Positions 1 through 10,672 of a stretch of DNA of 64,000 nt are shown piece after piece; the stretch's first letter is position 1; the number at the start of each line of letters is the position of its first letter. The stretch lies in contig NC_003070.9 in NCBI RefSeq assembly GCF_000001735.4, forward strand, positions 4,216,001 to 4,280,000, in the 5' to 3' direction. Made by a program: the position numbers and the translations under genes. The DNA comes from Arabidopsis thaliana (Eukaryota > Streptophyta > Magnoliopsida > Brassicales > Brassicaceae). The notes beneath the pieces were generated by a model that was not told where the DNA came from, made no database searches, and saw only the letters and a list, made by a program, of their open reading frames with translations.

Positions 1-880
1 CCTCTGCTCTGGCTTCCTCGTGCTTCAAGTCCAATCTCGTGGTGGCGAAATCTCTCTTGGAGATGATTGGTAAACCAACTTGTGTTAAAAAAGCTCGAAA
101 CTTTGGATGCTCAAGACCCGAGAGAGAAACAGAGCCGCAGGACTCGAAGACCCAATCAGAGAGAGAATCTAAAGCTGACTCTATCTGCGATCTGGTAAGA
201 GACTGAGTCTGCGACGGTTTAGGACTCTTAAGCTTCTTCACACTGTCTTCAAGCATAGCTAAAGGACCCAAGTCATCTTTTCCACCGGAGAGCATCAAAT
301 GCTGCGGCGGCGGAGGAGTTGAATAATGCAACTCTCCGCCGCAGAATCTAGAAGGATCAACAACGGTTATCGGCGTGACGTGATAAGAGCCTCCGATGGG
401 AGGAGGGTTAAGCCGAGAAGGAATCGCGGTGGTGACAGCGCCGGAGGAGTTACGTTTCCGGTGATGAGTTTGAGGAGAGGAAGAGGAAGAGGTAGGAGAA
501 GGAGTGATGGTGGAAATGGGAGTAACAGAGTTGAAATTAGGACACGTGCCGCGTTTGAGATGCTCAGAGGCAGTGCGTGAAGGATTAGAGGCGGAGAAAA
601 CGGCGTCGCATAAAGAACAACGAAGCTTCACGGCTTTAGGGAGACCAGTGTCGGTGTTGCGTACGAGGATTGGTTCAAGATGAGTCCAATACCACGCGCC
701 TTTACCTTTCACTGCTTTTGTTCTCACCGTCATTAAACCTTCGTATCTCTTGTTTAATGCTTTTGCTGTTAGCTCGTCTGTTGTTAACCCATCCATCGCC
801 GGAGGAGCAGGAGCTGGAGGAGGAGGAGGTGGTGGTGGTGGTGTCTGTTGAGTCGCCGTGTGAGCGTTAGTCGTCGCCAT
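1..880 (-). CDS. BED-type zinc-finger protein, 5' part only
   Basis: One open frame runs from an ATG at 880-878 to the left edge, giving about 293 residues without a stop, so the 3' end lies outside the window. After a short N-terminus comes a run of nine prolines. A zinc-knuckle-like block follows at about residues 88-120: C-x2-C (RCSLCDAVF), then SEHLKRGTC supplying H and C, which is the BED-finger pattern. Downstream the protein is Ser/Pro-rich and low complexity. BED fingers bind DNA and are common in hAT-transposase-derived plant proteins. I recall this locus as At1g12380, a protein of unknown function close to 800 residues with a paralog at At1g62870. Whether it keeps a hAT dimerisation domain cannot be seen here. 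No intron is needed in the visible part. Confidence 0.8.
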   Translation of the reverse strand, partial: MATTNAHTATQQTPPPPPPPPPAPAPPAMDGLTTDELTAKALNKRYEGLMTVRTKAVKGKGAWYWTHLEPILVRNTDTGLPKAVKLRCSLCDAVFSASNPSRTASEHLKRGTCPNFNSVTPISTITPSPTSSSSSPQTHHRKRNSSGAVTTAIPSRLNPPPIGGSYHVTPITVVDPSRFCGGELHYSTPPPPQHLMLSGGKDDLGPLAMLEDSVKKLKSPKPSQTQSLTRSQIESALDSLSDWVFESCGSVSLSGLEHPKFRAFLTQVGLPIISKRDFATTRLDLKHEEARAE

Positions 881-954
881 CAAGAAAGAAAAAAAGTTTC
901 TAAATCGGAAATTTCGAGGCTCTTGCTAAAAGGGTTTTAAGCGAGAGTTGGATT

Positions 955-1020
955 TTACGTGTGACATTCTTCAGCAGTAGGATTTCGCCGGAAGACGACG
1001 ATCTTTAACGTCGCTGCCAT
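955..1020 (-). other. Candidate upstream ORF (21 codons) in the leader of the BED protein
   Basis: On the minus strand an ATG at 1020-1018 opens a 21-codon frame that ends at TAA 957-955, 74 nt before the main ATG at 880. The stretch further upstream (about 1060-1200) is CT-rich on the transcribed strand, as plant leaders often are, so this ORF probably lies in the 5' UTR. Transcription start was not determined. The peptide resembles no family I know. Confidence 0.4.
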
Positions 1021-2113
1021 TTTCCGGCGATCAGAAGAAATGAAATTTTTACTCACTTCTTTAGTTTTTTTTCTTTCTAGTGAGCTCTTGTTCTTGACTG
1101 TGAATGGTTTTTTCGAAGAAAGAGACAGAGCGGAGAAGAAGAGGAGAGAAATATGGAAGAAAGAGAGAGAGTTACAGAGGAGGTTGAAGCACACGCGCAT
1201 GGAGGTGAAAGAAGAGAGTCCCACGTCGTACGAGAACACAAACGTTACATTGGCTCGTAGTCTATCTCGCTTTCTCATCATTGGAGCGTTTTAGTCACGC
1301 GCTTTAAGTTGGTTTTGGGGGATTGTTTTTGTTATGTGTGTTTTTTTTCTTTCAACTTTTGTTTCTTTTTTTCTTTCGAAAATCTCTTTTCTTGTCTCCT
1401 ACTTTAATATTTAAAAGAAAAAAAAATTGGAACTATTTGGGACCTTAATTTAATGCATTTTATTTAGATTTTTTCTCTTCTTAATCTTTATAAATGTTTT
1501 TCTTGTGCTATACAGTTTCAACCACCAATGGTAATGTACTTTCGTAACTTCAGTTGAACGGATAAAAAAACAAAATTGGGATCTTGAGAATTTTGAAGGC
1601 TCTAAGTTTTGGTAAAAAAAGAATTATTAACATAGGCTGAGTTTTTAAAAAAATCTAAATGATTAATTCGGTTTATAGAATCCTTATTGTGAATTTAGTT
1701 AGAGATTATGTGAACGTTGAAGACACTTTTTGAACATTTTTTTTGGATTTGATTACAAAAATGAAAAAAATGGGTGAGTGGGATTTCCATTTGTGTCCTA
1801 TTGTCTACGTGGGATGAGTTCAGAATTTGGGCATAAAAGGGTAGAGTGAGAATTTAATTTTTGTTTCTAGATAGACAATGAAAGACATTAACGCAGAGAC
1901 TGTGTTGTGTTGACCATTTTCTGTTGACTCATAAAGTACATTTCTTTGTAAATATTTTTTTTTGGTTTGTGTTGAAAGTTGTTTATTTTTGACTGCAACC
2001 TTTTACAACTTCCATTTTTTTACCGACACTTTTGGTTCCTACTAATTCCAACCATTTTTTTACTTTTTGTTAATCTCAATAGCAATTTTGCTTTCATTTG
2101 CTTTGTATGAATG

Positions 2114-2170
2114 TTCATGAATCATGTGTGTCTTGGCCGTCGTTAGAAGTTTGAAGTCATGATTCATGAA
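2114..2170. repeat. 13-bp perfect inverted repeat, 31-nt spacer
   Basis: TTCATGAATCATG at 2114-2126 is matched exactly by its reverse complement at 2158-2170, so the single strand could form a 13-bp hairpin with a 31-nt loop. No surrounding coding frame or known element explains it. Confidence 0.6.
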
Positions 2171-2543
2171 TAACAACATCCTTTGTACTCTTCACAACTT
2201 CTACCTCTTTTTAGTTAAAAGTAAAAACCCAAAAAAACATGAACACACACTAAATAAAATTATGACTGAGGACCAATATTTACCTAAATAAAATTACTGG
2301 CCAATGGACACATTTAGCTAAATACCAACCAATCTGTAGCAGTCCAACAAAGTACACATGCTTTTCACTCATAGCCAAAAACTTAGAATTTTACTTTAGT
2401 ATGTCGTTGATCTATGAATAATTTAATACAACCTATAAAACCATATCAATGCGAACAAACTCATACTAATGAATATTAAAAACACATTTTCTTGATCAAC
2501 TATTCCAGCTAATTAACCACAACAAAGACTATTTCTTATGTGT

Positions 2544-2571
2544 CACACACACACATACACACACACACACA
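2544..2571. repeat. (CA)n microsatellite
   Basis: Alternating CA dinucleotides with one interruption (CATACA). Confidence 0.9.
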
Positions 2572-4270
2572 TAAGTCTTTCTATATTTTACCCTTGATTT
2601 TCTACTCTTATTCCAATGCAAAAAGTGTCTTGAACTTGAACTTGTAAATCTCTCTTAGTAAAACGTATAATTAAAGTTATAAGTGGAGGTTAGTAGGAGT
2701 CAAGTTTTAATTGGTCAATATCTAATGTCATAAAATCCATGTCACAACTGTCTCCCACCTTCTAATGTAGAAGTATCATGTATGCATGCTTATATGTATG
2801 AATGATCAATGAATTCTAAAGTCTAATATACAAAATCCACCCATAACTGTATCTATATAATAAAAAGGCAGAAAATTAATTTCTTACCACATAATTTAGA
2901 GCAGTCCTATCTTAAAAAGATGGATAGTACTATCTATAAGAATGATCTTGTCTGTTACATACCAACCACCCAAAAACCATGGATTATGCCCTCTAATTTT
3001 ATTTTTTGATAAACGACGTTTGCAATATAGTGATGAGAACTATTAATAACATCACTTTGTCATACGTTTTATTAACTTAAGGTGTCTACAATGTAAACAA
3101 TGTAACAATATATCAAAGTAACTTCTTACGTTAATCTCCACTTAAATAAAATAATGCTGATTTTGTGAATGAAATTTGAAAATAAAATGTTTAGAATTGA
3201 TATATACTTTTTTGCATGATACTTTTCATACGTGGAATGAGATTTCAAGATTGGTCCCTAAATGCATATATTAACTAAAAATAAGTAACTGTTGACAGAA
3301 AATAGGTATGTTATAAATTTGAATCTTCATTTTCCAGTTAGTGAAAACGAAGAGCCAATCCTTTCAGTTAAAAAAATACTGATATTGATTATTACTGTAT
3401 CAAACGTAAATTGCTTGATTTACAATCTTGTACGAGAACTTCTTTTCCCAACCACTCCACTATATCGTGTTATACCCGAAATAAATATATATATACCATG
3501 TAAGAAATAATAATAGTTGAAATAAAAATAATGCCACCTTTTACATTGATAGCGATAGTAATTATTTGATTATTGAACTTGGATGGATTTAGTTACTAAC
3601 ATAGCTTCTTTATTTTACAACTTAATTGAACCACACTAGAGAGGCCAGAATCTATAATTAGTGAGGAAAATCCGACTAAGCTAAACCATATTACAATTCC
3701 AAAATGCTATCCTTCATAATCTCAATCTCTTAATCCTTGCAATTATAAGTTATGGATTCACCGTTCTTGAGAAAAGAAAGAAAGAAAAATACATGGAAAA
3801 GATGAAGCTTGTTTTTCTTCGTACTAGAAAACAGCTGGCTTTTCTCAATCACATGATTGAATGGTTTCTGGTACCATTTTTGTTTTTAATTTTTCATTTT
3901 TGATTTCCTTAAAACTATACAATAAGACAATGACCTAAAAAAAATTATACACGACTCAACAAAAATTACACGGCTCTCGTGCCCAAACCCAAACTGTTTA
4001 CTATTTAATTGGGCTAAATCTATAGAGGCCCAATGGCTTATAAATCATAGATTCATAATACTGAAATATTAAACCGGCGTAAATGGTACGTACTTCGGGA
4101 AATAACGAATTCGATTTTAACCGGAAACTGAACCGGAAGCTGAGTCTCGTGCCTGCCTTCTCTAGGCTTCTTTGTTTCCGATCAGAATCTCGAGCTCAAC
4201 TGTCAAAACTAGCCGACCACTAAGTCGTTGTCCTAACTTTCTCTCTGTTCCTCATCGAACATTATTGGGA

Positions 4271-4290
4271 GGAGAGAGAGAGAGAGAGAA
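4271..4290 (+). repeat. GA-rich microsatellite in the cornichon leader
   Basis: An uninterrupted GA run lies about 60 nt before the cornichon ATG, probably within its 5' UTR. Confidence 0.7.
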
Positions 4291-4346
4291 GACCAAGAAA
4301 CAACGAGGATAGATCCGAGGAAATTGTCGGAACCAAAAGGAGGAAG

Positions 4347-5481
4347 ATGGGAGATATCTGGACATGGCTTATTTCCTTCTTCTTCCTCATCGCTCTTGTC
4401 GGAATCATCGTCTATCAGGTGCGATTCCCAATTTCTAGGATAAATAAACCCAAAGTTCTTAACTTTTCTATCGGAATTTGCCAATTTTTTCGCTTACGGT
4501 TATAATGATACCATATTTGTCCATTTTGATTCATTTGGAGCCTTTTTTTTGTTTCTGGGTAGTCTGTGATTTAGCTAGAATTAGGGTTTTATGTTCTTGT
4601 CACATGTTTGGAAGAAGTAAAGGTGTAATTTTTGGGAATGTTATCATCAAAGGAGTAAATTCAGGAACATATATAGTGCGTATTGGCTTCTCAAAACACT
4701 TTTATAGGTTCATAGTTAGTTCTTATGTTGGATGTTCATGTCAGGTCTGAGGATTTACCTCCTTAAGCACAGGTTGTTCTTTTATAAATGAGCTCCATTT
4801 CGGCATAATGAAGTGAACCCTTTAGTTTTGTTTGTGTAGACTCTAATGAGAGGAGTCACTGAGACTGATAAGCTAGCAAACGGAATCTTCCATGTATAAA
4901 CAGCTTGGGAAGACATTTTCTAGGAAGCTAACTTCTCTTTTCTGAATTTGAATTCTTTCATTTGCAGCTTGTTTGCTTAGCGGATCTCGAGTTTGATTAC
5001 ATCAACCCTTACGACTCTGCGTCGAGAATAAACTCAGTGGTTTTACCGGAGTTCATTGTTCAAGGAGTTCTATGCGTATTCTACCTCCTAACAGGACACT
5101 GGTTCATGACACTCTTATGTCTCCCCTATCTATACTACAACTTCCATCTGTAAGTCCAACTAATCTCAATCTTTTGCTCCAATCAAATGTTGTGGTATTG
5201 ATATCCTTTCGGTTTCTCCGTTGTTCAGTTACTCGAAGCGACAACACTTAGTAGATGTCACCGAGATCTTCAATTTGCTTAACTGGGAAAAGAAGAAACG
5301 GCTGTTCAAGCTTGCTTACATTGTCCTTAACCTCTTTCTCACTATCTTCTGGTAACGAGAAAGATATTTCGAATCCCATTATTGCTTAACCATAAGTAGA
5401 TCAAGAGAGCTAAAACACTTTCTGTTTGCAACTTTTTTTCGTAGGATGATTTATTCGGCGCTGGATGATTACGAGGACTGA
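4347..5481 (+). CDS. Cornichon family ER cargo receptor
   Basis: Four exons (4347-4418, 4968-5149, 5229-5351, 5445-5481) join to 137 residues, the usual cornichon length. The protein has a hydrophobic N-terminal helix ([20 protein letters not shown]), the family signature [13 protein letters not shown] followed by VVLPE, and two further hydrophobic segments. The C-terminus ends acidic (ALDDYED). Cornichon/Erv14 proteins sit in the ER membrane and load selected membrane cargo into COPII vesicles. Start: the ATG at 4347 begins directly before the first helix and follows a GA-rich leader (about 4271-4290). I recall this as At1g12390, one of five Arabidopsis CNIH genes; I do not give a number. 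Intron borders are all GT..AG. Confidence 0.93.
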
Positions 5482-6295
5482 CTAATGAAGAAGACATGGT
5501 CCATCTTCTTCGGTTTATTGACACTACGCTTAAAGATACAGCGACATGCTTGTGGACATGAAAAAAAGCAAGGAAAAGTGTTTGCTTTGTGATGTTTGTA
5601 AGATTAGTGGCAGGAAGATTTGTGTATTTATTTCTTTCTTAGAAACATGTTCAGATTAACTGTTTTTTTTATGTCTTGATCATTATTTGTACAAGCAATC
5701 AAGCTCGTAAACTACTGGTTACAGTAACAATGAAACTGAATAATTTCAAATATAAGAAGAAAAAAAGTTAATTCATGTGAACTTTGACTTTTAAAAGTGA
5801 GAAACCCTTTTGAGTGATGTAATAAACGATAACTTAAAAGATGATCCGAACCTTCTGTTTCAGTTTTGTAATTAGGTTATCTTATAAAGCTAATCCTTCT
5901 CTCCTTTACTGTGACAATAATCGTCGTTATCAAGGTGATTTCTTTCTCTGCCTCAAACATCGCTTACCCTCTTGATTGATTCCTCCAATCTTCTTCGTGT
6001 GGTTTCACAGGTGTGTGGTTGATCTCTAGACCAAATTGATCTGGTTTCATCCTATTTCTATTTGGTCTGTAATCGTTAAAGTCTTAAGATTTGGGAATCG
6101 AGTTTATGTTGTGGTGTTTAGGTAGCGAAACCCCAGTTATGTAATCGTTGCATCTAGTAATTTGGGGTCCTTGAATTGAAACAAAGGATTAATCTTTCAT
6201 TCATCTATGTTCTGAGTTATCGAGGATGTTCTTGGGTCATCTTTTGATGAAAATTGAGCTCAGATTATTCGTGTTTTGTATTACAGGTTTTACTT
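5482..6295. other. Intergenic region and TFB5 leader
   Basis: Contains the cornichon 3' end and the TFB5 5' UTR. The leader seems to hold an intron: a GTGATT donor after TCAAG near 5935 and a TTACAG acceptor ending at 6286, ten bases before the TFB5 ATG. No other gene is visible. Confidence 0.5.
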
Positions 6296-6603
6296 ATGGT
6301 TAATGCAATCAAAGGAGTGTTCGTCTCTTGGTACTTCTTACCGTTGTTACGATTCCTAAGCAAATCTTGATGAACACAATTGAATCATTCATTGTTTCTT
6401 TGTATCTTTTGTTTGTTTGCAGCGATATTCCGATGACACAATTCATAGTGAACATGAACAATTCGATGCCTCCGTCTCAGAAATTCATAATTCATGTACT
6501 TGATAGTACTCACTTGTTCGTGCAACCACATGTAGAGCAGATGATCCGCAGCGCCATTTCTGATTTTAGAGATCAAAACTCTTACGAGAAGCCCACTTCT
6601 TAG
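6296..6603 (+). CDS. TFB5: TFIIH subunit TFB5 / TTDA (GTF2H5)
   Basis: Two exons (6296-6330, 6423-6603) encode 71 residues, matching the 71-72 residues typical of TFB5/p8/TTD-A. The opening MVNAIKGVFVSCDIP and the block THLFVQPHVEQMI are characteristic of the family, which forms a small alpha/beta dimerising fold that stabilises the XPB-containing core of TFIIH for transcription and nucleotide excision repair. The single intron interrupts the TGC codon (TG|C). A later ATG in exon 2 (MTQFIV) would lose the conserved N-terminus, so the 6296 start is preferred. I recall this as At1g12400. Confidence 0.93.
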
Positions 6604-7098
6604 ATCACATCACATCACACTTGCTTCTTGTTTTTCTTTCATTTGATTCAAATGAATAAAAACTTCATTGAGATCGTGAGATTGGTTGATATGGCTCATG
6701 CTTTAATAGAGTTAAAGTGAACTTTGTTGACAAATAATCTCTCTGTACCGGTTTAGTATCAGTCGGTTTTCTCTGGTTGTGTTGATTACTTTGTCACTCT
6801 TTTGTTGAATAAACACGTTTGTTTGGTTATTGTTCAATTACTTGTAGTAGATAATAAACAGATTAAAGAATTCGGAAGTTCCAAATTTCATTTTACTCAT
6901 GAAGGATGAACCAAGTAAAATCAGAAACTAAGTTAACCACATACAATTTGCACATGTGAACCAATTCGGTTAAGCAAACCAATAAACCAATCTTCTTCAA
7001 CAAATTACCCAATCTGTATGTAAGCTTTTCCACTTCTTCTAGTCTTAAAATAAAACAAACAAAAAATCTAGTGTTCGGCTCTAACACGCTCGACGACC
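6604..7098. other. Intergenic, TFB5 3' end to CLPR2 start
   Basis: About 500 bp of AT-rich DNA with presumed TFB5 polyadenylation sequence (AATAAA near 6655) and the short CLPR2 promoter and leader. No further gene seen. Confidence 0.6.
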
Positions 7099-8954
7099 AT
7101 GGCGGTCTCGTTTAATACAACGCTTCACCAGCCTTCTCTGAGTCCGAGGTAATCTTCAATTTATCTAAATTTACATACTTTTGTCTCTGTTCACACATAT
7201 TCACTTGCATCTGATTGCTTTGTTATGTCCTTTTTGCAGCTGTAGCATCAAGCTTTATTCTGGGTTAAAGCCTCAATCTGCAAGTTTGTTCCTTTTCCTC
7301 TTAATATGTCCGAAAGTTCATGTTTTTAATCGAATTGGTCTGCGAGATGTGAGGGAACTGATTTAGTTGGTGTTATTGTTGTCGGAATTTGTTCAGGCTT
7401 TTTGGCAAGTGGGTATCAGAATTTGAACAAGGAGTTCTATGGAAGAGTTTATAAGAGTCTGCAATCTGGGTAATGTGAATTCTTCTTTTGCTGAAATGAT
7501 TCGAGACTTTGGTGTTTTTGCTTGGAGGCTCCTCCTCTTGTTCAATTTTGCTTAAAATTTAGGGCTTTTGCTGCTCCAATCTGAGAATTTACATAACTTA
7601 TACTTGATTTGTAATTGAAATTCCTGAAATGATTGATGAGATGTGAAAATCGAGCTAAAGACTTATAGTGCATAACAAGTGAATTACAATTAGGTTGGTT
7701 TGCTGATATTAGAACCCGTTAGAACGGTCATTTGCCGTTAAATGTGATGCTTCATTAGCTTTGTCTTTCACAACTCAGTGTGGTTTCTGTGTGTTTGCAG
7801 GACTGGGAAAGCGAGCAGGTCACGGGTAAAGATGATGCCAATAGGAACACCGAGAGTACCCTACAGAAACCGAGAAGAAGGGACTTGGCAATGGGTTGAT
7901 ATATGGAATGCCCTTGTACGTATATTCGACTTGTAAATAATCTTGTGTATACATTTTACATGGTCACTGGAAAGTTTGTAACTTCAATTTTTGTTGCAGT
8001 ATCGAGAGCGTGTAATCTTCATTGGACAAAACATTGATGAAGAGTTTAGCAACCAGATATTAGCAACCATGTTGTACCTTGATACTCTTGATGACTCGAG
8101 GAGGATTTATATGTACCTAAATGGTCCGGGTGGTGATGTAAGTTTCTCTTTCATTCTTTATTCTTTACATATTTGGTTACATTTCTTCAAATTTTGAAGC
8201 TAAAGATATAAAGGTTTATTCTTTTTGTAGCTTACTCCAAGTCTAGCCATCTATGATACAATGAAGAGCTTGAAAAGTCCGGTTGGGACACATTGCGTTG
8301 GGCTTGCTTACAACCTTGCAGGTTTTCTTCTTGCGGCTGGAGAAAAGGTGATTTCTTTTCACATTTGTTGAATCATATATGTATCATTCTCTATAGTTAA
8401 AATGACTGTGTATACTTGGAAATTGAACTATGATGTTTACTTTGCTGTGTAAAGGGTCACCGATTTGCGATGCCATTATCAAGAATCGCCCTCCAGTCAC
8501 CAGCTGGTGCAGCCCGTGGTCAGGTAAATAACCTGCCTTTCGAGTTTGTTCTACTAAAAGCTTTCAAAATTATGCAAATTCATTATTTCAATGGTCAAAA
8601 TTGTGTCAGGCTGATGATATCCAAAATGAAGCAAAAGAGCTTTCAAGGATAAGAGACTACCTCTTCAATGAACTAGCCAAGAATACAGGCCAGCCTGCGG
8701 AAAGGGTTAGTTTTGTTTTCACAATTACCAAATCCAATAGTTTTTATTTACTGTTTTTGATCAAAGTTATAGATTCTGAGTGCATATAATGATGGTGATT
8801 GATGACGATGATACAGGTCTTCAAAGACTTGAGCCGGGTGAAAAGGTTCAATGCAGAGGAAGCAATCGAGTATGGACTTATTGATAAGATTGTTAGACCA
8901 CCGCGCATCAAAGAAGACGCTCCTCGCCAAGACGAAAGCGCAGGGCTAGGCTAG
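7099..8954 (+). CDS. CLPR2: Plastid Clp protease non-catalytic subunit ClpR2
   Basis: Nine exons (7099-7148, 7240-7283, 7397-7469, 7801-7915, 8000-8137, 8231-8347, 8455-8523, 8610-8705, 8817-8954) give 279 residues. The Ser/Thr-rich, acid-poor N-terminus looks like a chloroplast transit peptide. The rest is a ClpP fold: YLNGPGGD, then [14 protein letters not shown], then [10 protein letters not shown] and the YGLIDKIV end. At the nucleophile position ClpP has Ser in a G-x-A-(A/Y)-S-x-(A/G) context; here it is Asn168. The catalytic His of the IHQP motif is Gln193. The subunit is therefore inactive by itself, as known for ClpR proteins, which form the R-ring of the stromal ClpPR core with ClpP1. 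Loss of ClpR2 impairs chloroplast development. I recall this as At1g12410. Confidence 0.96.
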
Positions 8955-10672
8955 TCTTTTTGTTTGTTTGTTATGTCAAAAGTTTTAATCTTTATGTTAT
9001 TGTGATTGTTACCTAATAAAATCACTGATTATTGTTTTTTTATTCCACCGATTATCTGATTTCTACAAACATTTTAAACTGCTGTGTAAGATGTAAAGGA
9101 AGTGACTTCCCTGGAAAATTCAACATATAGTCGCCATTACAGAAGCTGAAGCAGAACAAGACATGAACTCTTTGCTTATTTTTCTGTCTAGTGGGGGAAG
9201 TAACGCGTATGTTGACTTGGGAGTAATGGTAGTACAACGTAAAATGGCTCAATAGTCAAATTTTATAGCTTATAGGCCTTTGTGCCGATGTTAATAATGG
9301 GCCTCTATAGAAACATAATGCTATGTATAGCCTAAAAAAGAGGTCCTAAGAATCAGAGGCGTTAGTTGGTGCTGGACTGGGCTTATACCTGCTACTGCTT
9401 GAATCTGTAAGAACGAAAACGAATTTACTGCAAGATTGTACTGCTTTCCACTTCCTTCCTGGATGATGTTTCTCTTTCTCATGCCTCAGTGATTTAAATC
9501 TTAGTCTCAAAAATTTATAAGTAGTTGACGTGATAGCATAAAAGCTGTCGGTAAAATTGATGCATAAAACTAATTAACAACTTAGACCTAATACATGAGA
9601 ACGACACCAACTATATTATTATTGTAGATAGATGGATCATTGGATTAAACATTTCCAAAAAATATTACTTAAAAAATATTCTTGTAGACTTTTACAGGAT
9701 TGGAGATGGACATTGTATGATTTTTTCAAGATTTTGATTTTGAAAAATGACATTAATAATCTATATTTACACTTTCTACCACCAACTATTGTGAATTTAA
9801 AATTTTAACAAAATTATATAAAAAATTGAGCAACGTGGGAAAAAAGACAAGAGACCCCAATTACTCCATGAATGAATCACCCCACCAAAAGCTTTATTGG
9901 CTACCTACCTATATTGCTTTTTCTTGTTGGAAAATTATGATGGAAAGTTCCAATATTCAAAGTCTAGAACATACGACTATATTTTCTTAGTTTCCAACAA
10001 ACGCATTTTCATTAAGATATAGATCAAAAAGGTCATTATATGACAAACATTCAACAACGAGAAGCAACACCGTCTCATAAGTCATAATAAGAGATCATTT
10101 GAAATAATTTCACTCAATTTTCTAGTAAGGTATTGGACATTTGGACTTGCTTAATAACATTCATTGTCATACGAAATATGGCGTTGGTCCGTTGGTAAGA
10201 ATTTATGAACATGTTTCGCCTCAAAGTCATGGGACATGTGTTGAAAAATCATTACCACATCTTTGTTATTTCCATAATTGGAATCCAACCTGTAAACAAT
10301 ATAATATTCCACTAAGACAATACAAGTCAACCACTAAGAATCTAACAACACACAAAAACTTAACAAAACAAATGTAATAAAATAATTAATCTTAGAAACT
10401 TTTGTACAACCTCTTCTTTCATCTAAAACCCCACAATAAAAAAAAAGTAAGCAATTTCTGAATTTCTAATCATCCCTCTCCTCTTTTTCTATATTTACAA
10501 TAACATGACATGACCAAACCATCACCTAACTTAAAATTTAACCTATCAAACCACACGAATCAAAAGGTTTATCCTTTCCAAGGCAAGCAGACTTCTTAAA
10601 CAAAATCCGCGTGCCTCTCAAAGGATGAATTTCATCGAACCGGTGGTTCGGTCAACCCAAGATTTGAAAGAT
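8955..10672. other. Intergenic between convergent CLPR2 and ACR8
   Basis: About 1.7 kb of AT-rich sequence between the CLPR2 and ACR8 stop codons. It contains the CLPR2 polyadenylation region (AATAAAATC near 9015). Open frames here lack ATG starts or family similarity. I see no convincing gene or repeat. Confidence 0.6.

Larger units (their letters stand above)
881..4346. other. Gene-free intergenic region between divergent genes
   Basis: About 3.5 kb of AT-rich DNA separates the divergently transcribed BED-protein and cornichon genes. It holds the presumed leader of the left gene (881 to about 1300), a 13-bp perfect inverted repeat (2114-2126/2158-2170), a CA microsatellite (2544-2571) and, near 4009 and 4026, GGGCT/GGCCCA motifs resembling site II elements upstream of the cornichon gene. 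Short open frames in it have no codon bias or family signature and were not called. Confidence 0.6.

Noticed and set aside
2852-2871. TCTATATAATAAAAAGGCAG resembling a Helitron 5' end
   Set aside because: Many Arabidopsis Helitrons start in a similar way, but I found no 3' hairpin with a CTRR end nearby; AT-rich chance similarity is likely.
9425-9500. Possible C/D box snoRNA (ATGATGT and CTCAGT motifs)
   Set aside because: Box C is imperfect, the CTGA box is on the other strand and no terminal stem pairs.
10141-10377. 78-codon frame between CLPR2 and ACR8
   Set aside because: No ATG start, no domain, and its sequence is typical of AT-rich spacer.
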